From Caenorhabditis remanei (taxonomy: Eukaryota > Nematoda > Chromadorea > Rhabditida > Rhabditidae), in the NCBI RefSeq assembly GCF_010183535.1, contig NC_071330.1:4631717-4695716 (forward strand): a stretch of DNA of 64,000 bases, read 5' to 3'. Shown here piece by piece: positions 18,794-32,301 of this stretch. The translations under genes and the position numbers were made by a program. Position 1 is the first letter of the stretch; each line of letters begins with the position of its first letter. The notes under the pieces are model-generated. The model was given only the letters and a program-made list of their open reading frames with translations, made no database searches and was not told the DNA's origin.

Positions 18794-20800
18794 CCCATCT
18801 CATCGACCATTTTCACCACAATATCCTCATCATTCCATTTGAATTCGTCATCTCCTTCTGAATACTTGTTCTCCTCCACATCAATATCCGCCATTACAGT
18901 ACTCCACTCCCAATCCTGTCCGTTTCTCAAGTCTAAACTCGTCTGATACGACGGACGTCTCGCCGGAAAATGCTTCTTCGGCGGCGGAATTCCGTTGTTC
19001 GGTGCAACGTGTCGGATGACGAGAAGTTGCGTTTCAGACATTCCACGAAGATTCTGAAAACTTGGGAAATAGGGTTTTTTTTTAAACAAAAAGTTTGATT
19101 ACCTCAATATTTTTCTTGACTTCCATCAATTGTTGAGCCTGCCAAAACGCGTCAACTGTCACCACGAATTTCGGTTTTTCCGTTAGGACGACAGACTCCA
19201 GAATCTCGTTTTTTATGGTGAGTGGGTCCTGGAACAAATACAACAGTAATCCAGAAAGAGTACTATAAATCTACAGTATCCCATTAAAAAGATACAGTAG
19301 GTTGAAAGACTACGGCAGTTTATAAACATACAGTAATTCATACGGAAACTACCTGTTTTCCGGTGAAACCTTTAAATTTCAAATCAAATTTTCAGGCTCA
19401 AAATATTTTTCATAGCTAGAACGGTCATTTCAAGCTAAAATTTATCAAAATCGGTTCAGAAATCAAAAAGTTTGAGACTTTCGAAAAATGCGAAAATCTG
19501 AAAATCATTGAAAACGCTGTAAGTCGAAGGTTTTTGATCCAAATCGATTTCTGACAAGATTTTCGGATTCTACTCGCGAATACCTTTCAAATGAGTATAA
19601 TCAAGGCTACATTCAAAATTTTGAAAATTTTGGGTCTCGTCACGAAAATCACGGAAACTTACAGTACCTAATTTGAGTCCACAGTAACCTTCCGGTCTAC
19701 AGTACCACCATCAACCTACAGTAATTCAAGTAGGCTACAGTATTCTAGAAGGACCTCACTCATAAAGCAGCTACAGTAACCTCTCTACAGTACCCTTTCT
19801 CTTACCATAACAATAGCCACTAAACCAGCTCGATATGCAGCCAAAATAGTCAACGGAAGCTGCATAAGCCTCGGCATAAAAATCAATACTTTCTGTCCCT
19901 CCTCCACATTTTCAGAAGACGTCGGAGCAGTCGGAAGACTCAGAGCTTTCGAAATCTTTCGAACAAGAATCTCGCACGTCTCCCAATCCACGTCACAACA
20001 ATCATGCACATCCTGGTCGTCCCAGTAGTTGCCTTCCCTACAAGAATACGGAAATGTCTATCTGTGTGTCGGCTGTAGGTGTGTCCGGATGTCCGGATGT
20101 CTGTCTGTCTGTGTGTCGGCTGTAGGTGTGTCCGGATGTCCGGATGTCCGGGTCTTGACACGAAAGCACATGTACGAGTAATGTAGTAAAGCAAATTCGC
20201 TCCGTCGAAGAGAAATTACAAAATTCAAATTTCTGTCTGTGTGTCTGTTCGTCCAAATTTGAGAAAATGCAAGTTCGCTCTACTGTACAGTTACACATAT
20301 TTCGGTTTTTGTCTGTCTGTGTGAAGGAAAATCCGGATGTCCAACAAAAATTGAAATTTCATATATTGAATTTGCTCTGTCGCATTCTATACACAAATCA
20401 GTATGTCTGTCTGTGTGTCTCGATGTCCAGATGCCTGTCTGTGTGTCTGTCCCCATATCCGGATGTCCCTCCCCCCCCCAGTACTCACCAAATCAAAGCA
20501 ACATCCAAAGGCTTTCGGAAATTCGGATCCAAACCAACACACTTTTTCAGAAGAGACATGGCAGGAAAAGAGAATAATGTCGAAAATGAGAAATGGGAAA
20601 ATAGGGAAGAAGAGATGGTGTCGAGATAATTGGCTCATATTTGTAATTTGAGAAACATCCGAGAAGTCAATTCTAGGAATGATTTCGGCCAATTTCCTGT
20701 ATACTTTCGAGAAACAAAACGTGTAAACAATGGGATACTGTAGATGAATGCGGAAGAAGACATTGGAGGCGTCGTTGTCTGGAAATCTGGAATTCTGAAA
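18794..20800 (-). CDS. Acyl/acetyl-CoA synthetase-like protein, N-terminal part only
   Basis: Exons at about 20790-20630, 20560-20489, 20037-19806, 19229-19103 and 19053-18794 encode a stretch resembling the N-terminal region of AMP-forming acetyl/acetoacetyl-CoA synthetases. Features are LDVALIW followed by EGNYWDD, then VLIFMPRLMQLPLTILAAYRAG (the cofactor-proximal 'VAIYMP...MLA..R.GA' block), then FVVTVDAFWQAQQL. Such enzymes activate short carboxylic acids with ATP and CoA. The frame reaches ATGGG|GTAAGT at 18,794, which can be read as a splice donor or as an immediate stop. The P-loop-like AMP-binding motif and the C-terminal domain are not found downstream in this window. The gene is therefore truncated, or has a very long intron holding the MITEs and the pPolB element. 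The 5' exon boundaries are uncertain. Confidence 0.6.
19230..19805. other. Intron of the synthetase-like gene with TACAGTA repeats
   Basis: Non-coding interval between exons. It contains many scattered TACAGTA(A/C)C words (for example 19,275-19,340 and 19,660-19,800), a common background repeat in Caenorhabditis introns. No gene is seen. Confidence 0.5.
20055..20152. repeat. Minisatellite in synthetase-like intron
   Basis: Two adjacent ~43-bp units with TGTGTGTCGGCTGTAGGTGT followed by doubled GTCCGGAT, plus TGTCTGTCTG runs. Related words recur at 20,225-20,250, 20,310-20,340 and 20,403-20,465 in the same intron. Confidence 0.75.
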
Positions 20801-21119
20801 ACAAAAAAGAATAAAAGTTATACAATAAACTGGCGACCCTACAAATTTATTCAACAGTTTTCATGGGGATGAGATAAGGGAGGCAAGATAATGAGAGTGG
20901 GGGCGTGCGGGGGCTTCAACAACGGTATGTATTATTACTAAAAGATTCATAAAACGATTAAAATTGGGGGAGTGAAAGAGAAAGAGAAATAAAACTACAA
21001 ACTACTTCTATTACTATTTCCTAGATTTCCAAAGGGGGGAACAATTAAATTTTTGACAGAAATAAAACAAAATGAGATGATCAAGAATGATGATTATGAA
21101 TAGGCGGAGTGTCCTGGTT

Positions 21120-24100
21120 TCAGATGGGTCCACGGATGACGTCGAGTGTTTGATTGAGTGTGAAGAGCCATTGGGAGAGCATGTCGGACGAGTCGGCGGA
21201 GAGGAGCACTCTGTAAATATGAGAGTGATGAAGTGAATATCAGGATTTGGAAAGAGGAATACAGAATTCAGAATCGAAGATTCTGGATTCAGATACGAAA
21301 TCAAAACATTTGGATTCCATATCCTTCATTCCAATTATGGGAACCAGAACAGAGATCTCCGATTCCGGTTTCAGAATTCAAGACACTGATTTCCCAACTT
21401 TCAGTACCTCTTCTTCTCGACAACACTTCCTATAGTTCCATCCTCCGCATCGACAAGAATCTCAATGACGAATGAATCCGGTCTCGGACACAAATCCGCC
21501 GAGCATTTCTCAATCGAGTTGTTTGTACACTTTGTCAAATCGATCTGCATCTTCGGCTCACGTCCCATCTGTTCATCATCCGGATATTTCCAGAAGAAGA
21601 CGACTCCACGACGAAGGACAGCCCAGTATCGTTCCCAGCTCGCCATGTTGCTTATTGTGTGGAACATTGTCTAAAAATATAATATATCAGAGTTCACTTT
21701 TAGTTTTGAGGGCATCTCCCCGAGCTTCAAACTCACCAGAAATCCTCTGAAATCAATCTCGAATGATTCCGGGAGACGGCTACATTGAGTTGTGATCATG
21801 ACAGTCCCTTCGAGTGGATAGGTGACGTCATCCAAATAGAGACAACGCTCTCCAGAAGCGTCACGATCCAAAACCAAACGACCGCGGAACTTGAATGCAG
21901 TCTCCACTGGAACAGTAGTTTTCTTCTGTGCTGAAAATTCAATAATTAATTGTGAAAATTAATTGAAATGACTAACGCGGACCCATCAGACTCTTACACT
22001 TGTTGGCCAACGATGACCCAATGGAGAGCTCGGCCGGCTTGGCGGATGGAACACGCTGCAACTTTATTGGGATGATTATAGCATAAAACTGTCTAAAATT
22101 GCAATACCATCGCATAGATCTCAATGGAAACAACGAAGTCAACGGGAACATCAGAGAACTGAATCTGTTTCACAAAGAAGAGCTTATCGCAGGTCTCTTC
22201 TCCAGGGAAAACTCTCAACGGAACGAGTTCGGTGGCCTCGACTTGGTGTCCAAACTTGAAAAGAGCGACGAATGAGTACGAGTTGTCTAGAAAAATAAAA
22301 TTTGTTTAGGGTATCATGATGGCCTAGGAAACCTAGACTAAAAAGGAATTAGAAGGCCCCTCAAACTGAATATTACTCGCAATACTCACCATCCTTGATA
22401 GTCAATCTCGACACGAAAAGTTTGTTCAAATGAACGATGAGATTCTTGAAAATGACAGCTCCTCGAAGTTCCTTCGCAACCGGTGGTGGAGGACGTCTAA
22501 CCGCCGAGAACGCGTGAAGACGACGAAGTTCTTGTCGTTGAAGACGTAGAGTTTCACGAGAGATCAGAATCGACCGATGAGATGCAATCTCCTGAGAACG
22601 ACGTCCTCTCTTCACCGCATCCACAAGTGCCGCCTCATTCATGCTCATTTGTTTCTGCGTATTCTCTATCATATACGATAGACGATTGATTTTTCTCATT
22701 ACATCCGCATGCTTATCGACTGCTGAAACTCCGCTAATCGATGAGACGAATGTTTCATTTGGTCGATGGAGGTGATTGGTGCTATTTGTGTTGTTATTCA
22801 ATTCCAGATGTGAATAATTCTCTTTGATTGAGTAAGATGATGTTTGATGACGCCCAGAAGGCGATTCGACGGGAGTGGATGTGGCGAGAGCGACCGGTGG
22901 AAGTTTGAAGTTGCTCGATGAAGATGGGAATCGAAACTGGAAGAAATTTTTACACTCGTGAAAAAAATGCCCATTTTAAATTAATGGAAACATAGGCGGA
23001 GTTTTGCATCTAGCTCCGCCCACTCAAAAGCACAAAATTAAGTGAAAAAGCTCCACCCCATTCGCAATTTCGCCGCACTGCTTCTTCTCACTCACCTTCT
23101 CTCCAGCTGTCGGTGTTCCCATCAAATCTTTCGTACGATACGCGTGCATCGACTGCCCAGCATGCGGAGCCGACAGCATTGGCGAGCGGAAGAATTGTGG
23201 CTCGTCGGCTGATGGAAGACGTCGACGAAGTTGCTCTCGTTGTATTTCACGATATTGGGACAGCGAGTACTCCAACTCGTTGTCGAAATGCTCTAATTCT
23301 GGCACAGTTACCGTATTTCGACGCTCTGGTGACTTCATTTTTGGTGACTCGGTTCGTGCTTTGAGTGCTTGTGGCATTTCTGGAACTTGTGAGGTTAGTA
23401 GGCTAATTGATCTGGAATTTCAGAATTCTCACCTGCCGCCTTATTAACTCCTCCCAGCAATTTGGTCGTCGAGTCGCTCCAATTCTGGCGAGGAGTATAA
23501 AACTTTTCCTCTCTAAACTTGCTGTTACTCTGATTATGATTAATTCCGTTAGTTCCGATTGTGTCAGTTGACGCGTGTGATTCGTGAGCTTGAAGGGTTT
23601 TACGCGAATCATCACTCTCCACAAAATCGAACATTCGATCGATTTTTCCGCGAATACTGCTGTTTTCAGTGGTGGCGAACAAGTCATCGGATTGAAGTGT
23701 TTGAGATGTGTGATGAGTGATGCGACTTCCAGCGTCCTGGAATAGTGAAATATGTATATTGAGAGAAGAGGTGGGATTCAGAAGTGGAATTTCGGGCTAA
23801 AAAAGAAAAAAAAGCGTTCATTACGCAAGAATTCGGAGTATTTTCGGATGAAAATTCGTCAAGAAAGCGCCAAACATGTTTTTTCATCATTTTCCGAAGA
23901 AAATAAAGTAATTTGAGAAATATGTGAATCTAAAAAGGCTCTGAATGCTAAAATGTCATTTTTCATCTTAAAGTATTCAACACTTTTTTGAAATTTGGAA
24001 AATTTCTATAATTTTTTTCTGGGAATCTCTGGAACATCGAACAATCTGGAGCGAAAATTGTCGACTTCACTGTTCATTCACTCCAGAATCATATTTTCTA

Positions 24101-27100
24101 ACCTCAGTCGCCGGTGGTGAATACGGATGTCTCGACATCGAGTGTCTTGTAGATGGGATCGACGTCGTCTTGTTTCTCGACACCTCCGACGTCTTGTGCT
24201 CATTTCTATATGGCATTGGCGGAGTGATACTATTAGTCTGATAATGTTGATGATAGATTGGCGACGTCACCGAATTCGTATTCTTCGATTCGCTCATCTG
24301 AAAATCCGACGTCCACTGATGCTGTCGCTGCCAGCTCTCGAGTTTTCCGCCTCGCAAATCCTCTGCAGTATCTCTTCCGAACGCTTCTCGACTCGCTGCA
24401 AACAACGGTTTCTGCATTCCGAACACATTCGGCTCATTCAAATCTCCACTGACTGCACGTGACTCGTATCTTGACTCGAATTCAAAAGTTCTTCCAGTCG
24501 GCGGGATTTCCTGAGTCTTCGCTCGTGTATTCGCCGTCAATCTCTGCTTTCTCATCTTCTCATTTCGACCACCAATCGGCACTTCTAGACGTACTGGCAC
24601 CTCGACTTTTCTCGAGTATTCTGAAAATGTCGTGTCTTTTGTCGGTGACGCTCTCTCCAGAGTCTTATATGAAAGTGCTGTCTTCACAGATCTCGGCGAC
24701 GTAGTATAACGACTCTCCCGGTCATTTTCATCGGAATGCAGGTGAGTTGAGGAAGTTTGAAGTGGAATCTTCTCGAAAGCAGACACAAATCCATCTCCTT
24801 TCGCAACATTATCCTGAGAATAGTTCGAAGTCATCGCCACATTCGTCGGGAGATTCGATTTGTCCCCCGGCTTCATAACTGATGACGTGAGGAAAGTGTT
24901 TCTGGTGAAGACAAGTGGCTGGTGATGGAGAGATGAAGATGTACTTCTTCTACGATCCTCCTGTGATCGAATAGTTTGAGTTGAACTTCTGAAGGCGCTT
25001 GACGACGATCCGGTTAGAGGGCCACTCAATGGTCCGCTCAGTGGGATGGATGGTGTCGAGACACGTACGTCGTTGTTCGATTCACCTGGAAAAACAACTT
25101 TTATTAAAGAAAATTCGCTTTTTTAAGAGCTTTCATTCAGATTTCAGCAATAAGTTGATAATTTCGCAATTACCTGCTCCTCCAACCGGTTTCTTCATAT
25201 TCCAAAAGTTCTCCTCTCTCGCCGACGGAATATGAACTTGACTCTTGAATTCCAACGGACGAACTGGCGCGCCATCATTCATCTTATCAAAAGCAGAAGC
25301 CAAATCACGGATTCTCCCTCTTGGAATGTGTTTTCTGATCGTATCACCACTTTTTTCCTCTTTTTTCTTCTCCAAATCCGTAGATTTCGGGATTTCAACA
25401 GTACGCTGTGGTTGTTGGATGTTCTTGGTCGGCATAGTGATCGGCACAACAATTTCTTCCGTTGATTTCTTGTAAGTCGGTTTAATTTGCTTTAATGGTT
25501 GAGCCTTTGGAATATGAACGAATCCAGAATTCTGATTTACAGAAGACGTCAAAATCGGAGTTTCGACTCTTCCCGTATATCCTTCACCGTCATTCGAATA
25601 GATATCAGATATATGACGAAGACGTGCACGAATCGAATTCTCTGGAACTTCTGGAGCACTATTCTTCGGGATGATAACTTCTTCTTGTGGTATATAACTA
25701 GCAGTCTTCGCTGGCGACATTCCGAATCGATTTGGCTCCGGAAGGTACGCACATTCACTGAGAACTGGAATAATAGCTGATTTGGTTAGTAAGAGTAAAA
25801 GCTCTCCAATGAGAATTTCAGTGGAGCGCATATGCTAACTTACCATCTCCGAAATGTTGATTTTGTCGGAGACGTATCGAATTCCCAGTCTGCACAGCGA
25901 TTTCCACAGTTTTTCGAATATTTTCACCGATATTCGAGCGAATATGTTTCTGTTCGTGAGCTCGTTGAACTGTTTGTGGTGTCTTCATGACGAGCGATTC
26001 CTCAGATTGACTGGCGGATCGATGTGGCTGGCGTTTCGGGATTACTGGCTGAAAATGGACAGAAATTAAATGGAAAACCTAGAAATTCGGTGTTTTATTC
26101 AAAAAATGCAACACTCGCGAGAAAATTGAATGAAAGTACTTCAAAATCCGTCGATAATTAGTCATTTTATGAGATTTGAATCGACCTACACATAAATTAG
26201 TGGTAATCACAATTCAAAATGTCAAAATGCAGATAATAATTAACTCATTGAGTTTCTAATTACCCAATCATTACTAATACTGCTCATTGAACTTCATAAA
26301 ACAATTCCTATATAATACCAGGTAATTATCGATAACCTTCGAAGAAATTCGTAGAAAACGTGTTATTTTTCAACTTTGTTTGCAAAGTAATATGAAAATG
26401 AACTCAATTTGATAGTTTGAAACCAAATCGGAACCCGATGCTCAAATATAAACAAAACTACTAGCAACAACTCCATACACACCCGCTTCGCGCATTGAAT
26501 AACTCTCTAAATTGTTTATAAATTACCAACCGTGAGCGCCGAAGTAACAATAAGCGCTTTCTGTGGCTGATTCTCGTCATCGTGTCTGGAGAGCTGAAAA
26601 AATTGAACGAAAATGATTAAAACATTCCATTCCAAGGCGTACGCTTGAGGAAGACGATGAGAAACCACCGTCCTGAGCATCACTTCGGAGCAAAGTGGAA
26701 CGAGTTCTCGTAGTGCTGGTTGGTGTGCAACTGTGCTCGGAAGTCGGGCGAAACGGCTGAAGAAATTCCTTAATTCGCTGGAAAAACTGAGAAAAAACTA
26801 CCTCTCCTGGTTCATTATCGTCGAATTTCTCATCTGGATGACTGTAAAGTGTTGGAATCTCCACGAAACCGACTCCTTTATCACTGGCAATCGATCTGGA
26901 TACAGAACTTTGACGACTTCTTGGGAGTTTGAAACCAGAACGATCGTCTGAACTGAGACCTTCGGCTTCTGGCGATTGACTGTATCGGGCGGCAAGTATG
27001 AGACGATCGTCAGTGTTTGAGTTGGTTCCCTGGAAAATTGATTGAATTGGGTTGGTTTTTTTGCTGAAAATTTTGCGAGAAAGCATGTTGAACGTGTTTT

Positions 27101-28716
27101 CAGGTAAATAATTCGGAAAATTGATCGAAAATCAAGATTTGAAGCTAATTTTCTAATTTTTGCGCCAGCTACTAGCAGTTTTTTCTCGCGCCGACACAGA
27201 TTTTCACAGTTTTTGACATATTTTCGCTGTTTTTCATAATTGTTTCGGTAAATTATCATGAAAGCGAAAATAGGTCAACAACAGTGAAAATCTGTCGGCG
27301 CGAGAGCTGTTGTAATTAAAAATTCTGGGCTAATATGTAATTATGTACCATTGAGAATCTAGAAGACGCTCTCGACACATGTCCATTATCAATTTCAGTC
27401 AGACTCTGTTGAGATATCGATCTTCCGAGATCATCTTGAGAAGTTGTGATCGATGGAATCTTCTCGAATCCATTCTCAACATTCTCCGAATAACTGGAAA
27501 TTCTGGATCGAGGACGTGGAACCGGTGCAGAATGGATGCGATTCAAGCTGTTCGTAGACGAGGAAAGTGGTGGTGGATGTCCTCCAATCAACACGAATTC
27601 GTCGTTATTCGAGTGAAGTGACAACTTGCTCAGATGATTCTGAAGGTATTCTGAACCGGCATGATACGTACGAACGTCTTCATTCATTGCATCGATTTCA
27701 CGGTGACTGGTGCTCATTGGTGGGAGGAGATTGTTGTTTTGACGGTTGGAGCCGCCCGAACTGACGGTTCGACTGCGAACGAATGGTCTTCTCTGGAATA
27801 ATGGCTAGATTGAATGTGTTTGATGTGACCCCACTTATTCTAACACAATTTTACACTATTCCAGAAGTGATAAAGCGATAATTTATCAAAAAACAACGAA
27901 AATAGCGAGAAATGTGAGTTTTCAACAGAAAATGGTTCACAAAAACCATCCGCCTCACCGTCGCCTCATCATAACCGTTTTCCATTAAATCTCTGTTCGA
28001 CGATTTTCTTGAAATATGCACTTGTCCATTATCTCCCATATCATCCCACTCAATGCTGACTTTCGATCCAGCTAGACTAGTTTTCGATGGGTTTTTGGAG
28101 TTTCTGAACGATCTATCATCGTTGAACAGACTTCTATGAGAAATCGAACGACTTCCAGCCATTACACGATCGCCGGCGCTTTCAAAATCAATTTTCGAAC
28201 GATTGAGGCTTTGGCGGGAGTGACGGAACTGGTTGTAAGCGCCGCCGTCGATCAGGTTCTGAAAATTTTGATTTTTTTTTAGGAAAAATAGCTCGGAAAA
28301 GGTAATAAAGCACCACAGTAGTAAAAATTGTATTTTACTGGGAGAAAATCAGTTAACTGAGCTCAGATCGTCTACTAACATGATAACTCGAAGAATTGGA
28401 GCCTCGCGACCCAAATTTCTTCTCTGAGTGTGCTGGTCCAATGCTCAAATCCTCTCCGCTCAAGTAAACCGTCTTATAAGCATTTTTTGGCTGATTTCTT
28501 GTATCGAATGACGTTTCGTTAGCCGGAATCACCACCTCGTCACCGAAATTCGAGTTTTTAACTTCGACCTGAAAAAAATTATTCATTTTTCCATCGCAAG
28601 TCAATAAAACCTACCAAATTTGGGCTTCCAAGGTCTTCGAAACCCGTCGGCGCCTTCATTGGACTCTGATTCTGGCGGTTTTGATTCTGACGGCTCTTTC
28701 CCTTCTTTCTCCCCAT
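21120..28716 (-). CDS. ani-1: Anillin (ani-1 type)
   Basis: Large gene of about 17 exons. The start ATG at 28,716 (MGRKKGKSRQNQN) lies about 40 nt after a TTTTCAG, as expected for trans-splicing. The long N-terminal part (28.7-23.0 kb) is disordered, Ser/Arg/Pro-rich, and includes the large exons 25764-25174 and 25085-24103. Exon 22936-22390 carries the anillin-homology start (coiled-coil-like RKINRLSYMIENTQKQMS, then LRRLHAFSAVRRPP). Exons 22286-22108, 22055-21977, 21930-21737, 21670-21408 and 21210-21120 give the rest of that domain and a C-terminal PH domain (SWERYWAVLRRGVVFFWKYP; closing helix with SQWLFTLNQTLDVI). Anillin scaffolds actomyosin, septins and RhoA at the cleavage furrow. Of the nematode paralogues, the length and N-terminal extension favour ANI-1 over ANI-2/3. 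Confidence 0.88.
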
Positions 28717-28759
28717 TTTTGGACGAGTTTTCGGTGTATTTCTGGCTGAAAATTGCAAT

Positions 28760-29046
28760 AAAATACGTATTTTTGCTATTTTTTAGGAAAAAATCTTTAA
28801 AAATCGACGAATTTTGAGAAATTTTAAGAGAGAAAAAATTTGAAGAATTATTTTTAGCGCGAGTTTAAAGGCGCACAGATGACAAGCGGGCGCGGGTCTC
28901 GCAACGATTACAAACGAAAAATGGAGGGAATTTTGAATTTTTAAAGCTCTTCTTTTTCTTTTCCGGATTTTTTCTTTTTCGCATTCTGAAAAAGGAGAAA
29001 AAATAGAGATGAAAAGTTTATTACAACAGAAAAAAGGGGGAAACAG
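28760..29046. other. Intergenic between anillin and the membrane-protein gene
   Basis: About 290 bp holding the anillin 5' flank (GCGCGAGTTTAAAGGCGC near 28,857) and the 3' end region of the downstream minus-strand gene. No coding sequence. Confidence 0.5.
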
Positions 29047-30146
29047 TTAAAAATGATTATTACAATTCGAACATATGTAATGTTTCTCAATAAATTTCTG
29101 TGGGCGGTATCCTTCAACCGATTTATAAGGGGAACGACGGAATAAACTATATTCCAAATATTGTGGCAGCCAACATAGTACAGCCAGAAATGTCAAAAAT
29201 GTAAAAACTCGTTTTCCGTCGTCATCTTCGTAGTAGATTCGAAACAAGCAATAACATATGATAGGAATGAAGTTGATAACGACCTGAAAGAGAAACAATT
29301 AAAAATTGAAATAAATCAAAAAACTTAAAATTCTCAATATATGAAATGAAGCAGTCAAATATCGCTTTCTGAAGGCCTCCATATTTTCAGAATGAGTTCT
29401 GATTAGTTCCATTTGTCGGCGGATGAATTCGGATGGAGTGGTTGAATTCGTTGAAATATCGGTTTTTTGGAAAATTATTCTAGCTCGATCAATTTTTTTC
29501 TCTACGTAGACGATTACCCACGTGACGACCCTAAAACGTTCCAAATTTTCTAGAATTCCTGGAAAACGAAATCTTACCAGACACAAAGAAAAACGAATGA
29601 TAGAAATATAGTTTCTCCACTCAATAAATATTCCATAAACCATGGCATTCTCTGATCGATAAAAATATAATATCGGATATAGGCAGCCATCAGAAACAGT
29701 ACGAAATTGAGAATTTTGTTGCCAGTTTTCTGAAATTAATAGATTATTGATTCATCTCTTGACAATAGATCTGATACCGCGGATCTTAGATGCGCCTCGT
29801 TCGCCTCACTCATTCTTTCATAATCGATCCATTGATTTTTGACAGAATTCTCTAGGAAATTCAGCTGGTTACTGTCATTTTCAGTTATCTCTATTTTCTC
29901 CAAAAACTTCTCAAATTTACGCTGGAGACTAGAAAATGACAATTGATCGTCATCATTTTTAGTTGTATTCAATAAAAGATTTTGAGTGATTGAGAGACTC
30001 GGATGAAAGACTTTTGAAGACAAATTACATGACATTTCTGAAAAATTATTGATTTTTGGTGAAATGAGGTCTTTTGAGAAGTGACAAGACAAACAACGGT
30101 ATCCACACAGCATGGCGAGACGTAAGGTCTTGAAAACGCGCTCCAT
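29047..30146 (-). CDS. Unknown multi-pass membrane protein
   Basis: Four or so exons: about 30146-29776, 29725-29577, 29532-29340 and 29283-29047. The N-terminal ~125 residues are soluble, with a Lys/Glu-rich probable coiled coil (LQRKFEKFLEKIEITEND) after a Cys-containing stretch (CGYRCLSCHF). About four hydrophobic segments follow (NFVLFLMAAYIRYYIFI; IFLSFVFLCL continuing into VVTWVIVYV; VVINFIPIICYCLF; FTFLTFLAVLCW), with a charged loop between the second and third. The C-terminus is short and ends HYICSNCNNHF. No family is recognised. The donor of the third intron is weak, so that junction is uncertain. Confidence 0.6.
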
Positions 30147-31054
30147 CGCACAACGGTTGGCGTGGTGGCAAGTTTGAATTTGCCAAGGATTATCTTTTAG
30201 GTACAGCCAACACAGGGTCTCGGGATGAGTTGTGAAAATAAACGCGCTCCGCTGAAATCAGCTAAAATTTTAGCGCGAAATTCAAAATAATTTTTTTATT
30301 TTAAAACTTTATTTCTTTATTTAATAGAATTGATCTTGAAAATATGCGAGGTAGTCGAAAAACTGGCCAACAATGCGGGAAAACGGACATAAATCGGCTC
30401 AAAAAAAGATCGATTAAGCTGCGTATCAAAGTGCCACAGTGAAACAGCGAATTGAAAAAATTAAAATTTGAATTTACCGCCAATGTCTAGTGGAGCGCAT
30501 ACGATTTCACTACTCACCCCTAGACCCTGTGAGCCAATAACAATATAAATCCTGTAATAGAAACGCACCTAGCGGGACCTGCTCGCAGCGGTATATCTCG
30601 GTTCCCAAAGGGTATATCAAAAAGCTGTTAACTGACAAAATATAGATTAATATTCATACAATATTTCTTCAGTTGAAAACATTTTCATGTCTTTAAAGAC
30701 AGCCGAGTTAGGATGCTCCACAGGTTTTTACGGTGGACGCGCACGCACCGCGACTCAAAAATATTTTCTCAAATCTGTACGTTGAAGATCTTACTCCTCG
30801 CTATGCTGAGTATCCACAATGACCTCGATGATTAAGATGAGAATACCTTATTTTATTAGAGCTACGAAAAAGGAAAAGTAAACACAAGTTCATTCGAAGA
30901 AAAAGTGTGAAAACAATTACAAATGATTTGTACATTTTGTACAAATAAATAATAAACACCTTTTTCCTTTCAACATTGAAAAGTTTGCCGTCGTACTTCC
31001 ACTTTTACAAAAACTGTTATAGATAAAAGAGAAGACGACAACGTAGAATTTAAT
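30147..31054. other. Gene-poor interval 30.1-31.05 kb
   Basis: Contains upstream sequence of the 30,146 gene with AAACGCGCTCCGCTGAAA (30,241) and, inverted, GTGGAGCGCATACG (30,491), both variants of a motif dispersed in this window. A stretch around GCAGCGGTATATCTCGGTTC (30,585) looks repetitive. No supported gene. Confidence 0.45.
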
Positions 31055-32112
31055 TTAAGGAGCAACATTGATTGTCAGTTTCTCTATATCATCCCGATTG
31101 CCAGCCGGTGCATAAAATTTATTTTCGAAGTGGTTCTGTTCATCATTCTTCAATTTGTTCATCACGTATTTGATCACTGAAAAAAACAGGCTTGCGTTTA
31201 GATGACGTCCGGAAAACATAGCATTTTTTTGTTCTGACTAATTTAGTGTGGTAAATGTTAGTTCATGTACAGTACCGGACAAAAAGCTATCAATTTTTGC
31301 CGTTTTCAGTTGAAATTGCCCAACTTTGAGGGTGTGTCATGGTAATTCTGACTGACCTATCAAGTAGATTACTGATAAATCATAGAGATCAAAAGTAGAG
31401 CTCCAATTTTGTAGTTGACAAATTTTGTGTGCAGACACTCCCTAGAGAGTTATAGTAAGTCGACAGCTCAAAAATCGCACTATTTTGCACTGAAATGGGT
31501 CAATTTGATGAAGAAATTGCTTTGTCGATATGTACCTTGCTAGTGAGTGTCCGTACAGAAAAGTAGTCAACTACAAAGTTGGAGTTCTACTCTTGGTCTG
31601 TTTGATCCCATAAAAAGTTATTTTGTGGGACAGTTAGTTTTACCATGACACACTCTCAAAGTTGGACTTTTTCAACTAAAAAAGGCAAAACTTAATATAC
31701 TTTTGAGCGGTACTGTAGATAATCTATGTATTTTTTCTGATTTTTGTTTGGTGCTAGTACTAAAGTTGCACGGAATTCAAAAAACCCTTACATTTACACA
31801 TCCCAAAGGTAGCAATCAATGAAATCGAATAAATGATAAGAAGGAAAGTTTTGGAATTCCAGAAAGCATTGAACATCAGAATAGCTGAGAGTCCGAAAAG
31901 TACCAAGTGCAAAATCTGAAATTACGTTAGGATTCAAAAAAAAGAGAACATAAACTCACAAGTGCAGTTATAAAATCCAAGCCATGAATTCTGTTGGAAC
32001 AATCGACTATTTTTAGAATCAGAAATATGATGATAATAAAGAGACAAGTGGCAATGGCAAAGTGGAAGTAGAAGTGATCCATGAATTCGAGAAATGTGGT
32101 GAGTATCATCAT
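31055..32112 (-). CDS. Small membrane protein, family member 1
   Basis: Exons 32112-31960, 31915-31798 and 31176-31055 give exactly 131 codons including the stop. ATTCAG lies directly before the ATG, so the mRNA is probably trans-spliced or has an upstream non-coding exon. Hydrophobic segments are FYFHFAIATCLFIIIIFLIL and, in exon 2, LVLFGLSAILMFNAF and TFLLIIYSISLIATFG. The last exon encodes a soluble charged tail ending DDIEKLTINVAP. Exon 2 is 118 nt, as in the paralogue at 38,674-41,579, whose tail ends DFIEKLTIDITF. Intron 2 carries a MITE (31,268-31,717). Function unknown. Confidence 0.7.
31268..31717. mobile_element. MITE with TACAGTACC ends, intronic copy
   Basis: TACAGTACCGGACAAAAAG and the inverted end GAGCGGTACTGTA bound a 450-bp fold-back with paired inner arms (TTTTCAGTTGAAATTGCCCA / GGACTTTTTCAACTAAAAAA). 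Same family as the copies at 17.2-18.5 kb. It lies wholly inside intron 2 of the small membrane-protein gene. Confidence 0.8.
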
Positions 32113-32301
32113 CTGAATATTTGATTTTTGTTTTGATTATCTACAAAAATTGTATTGTATAGAAAGATCGAGATCGGGGCGATGGTAAACAAGAAGCACG
32201 GGACCTCAGAATAATATTTTTCAGCATCTCGTCTGGAAAAATCATTTTGGTTTTGCAATCATGACGTTGACAAACCTCTATATTCACTCAATAATATCAA
32301 A

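Noticed and set aside
24127..25831. Plus-strand open frames opposite the anillin exons
   Set aside because: Antisense shadows of the long disordered anillin exons.
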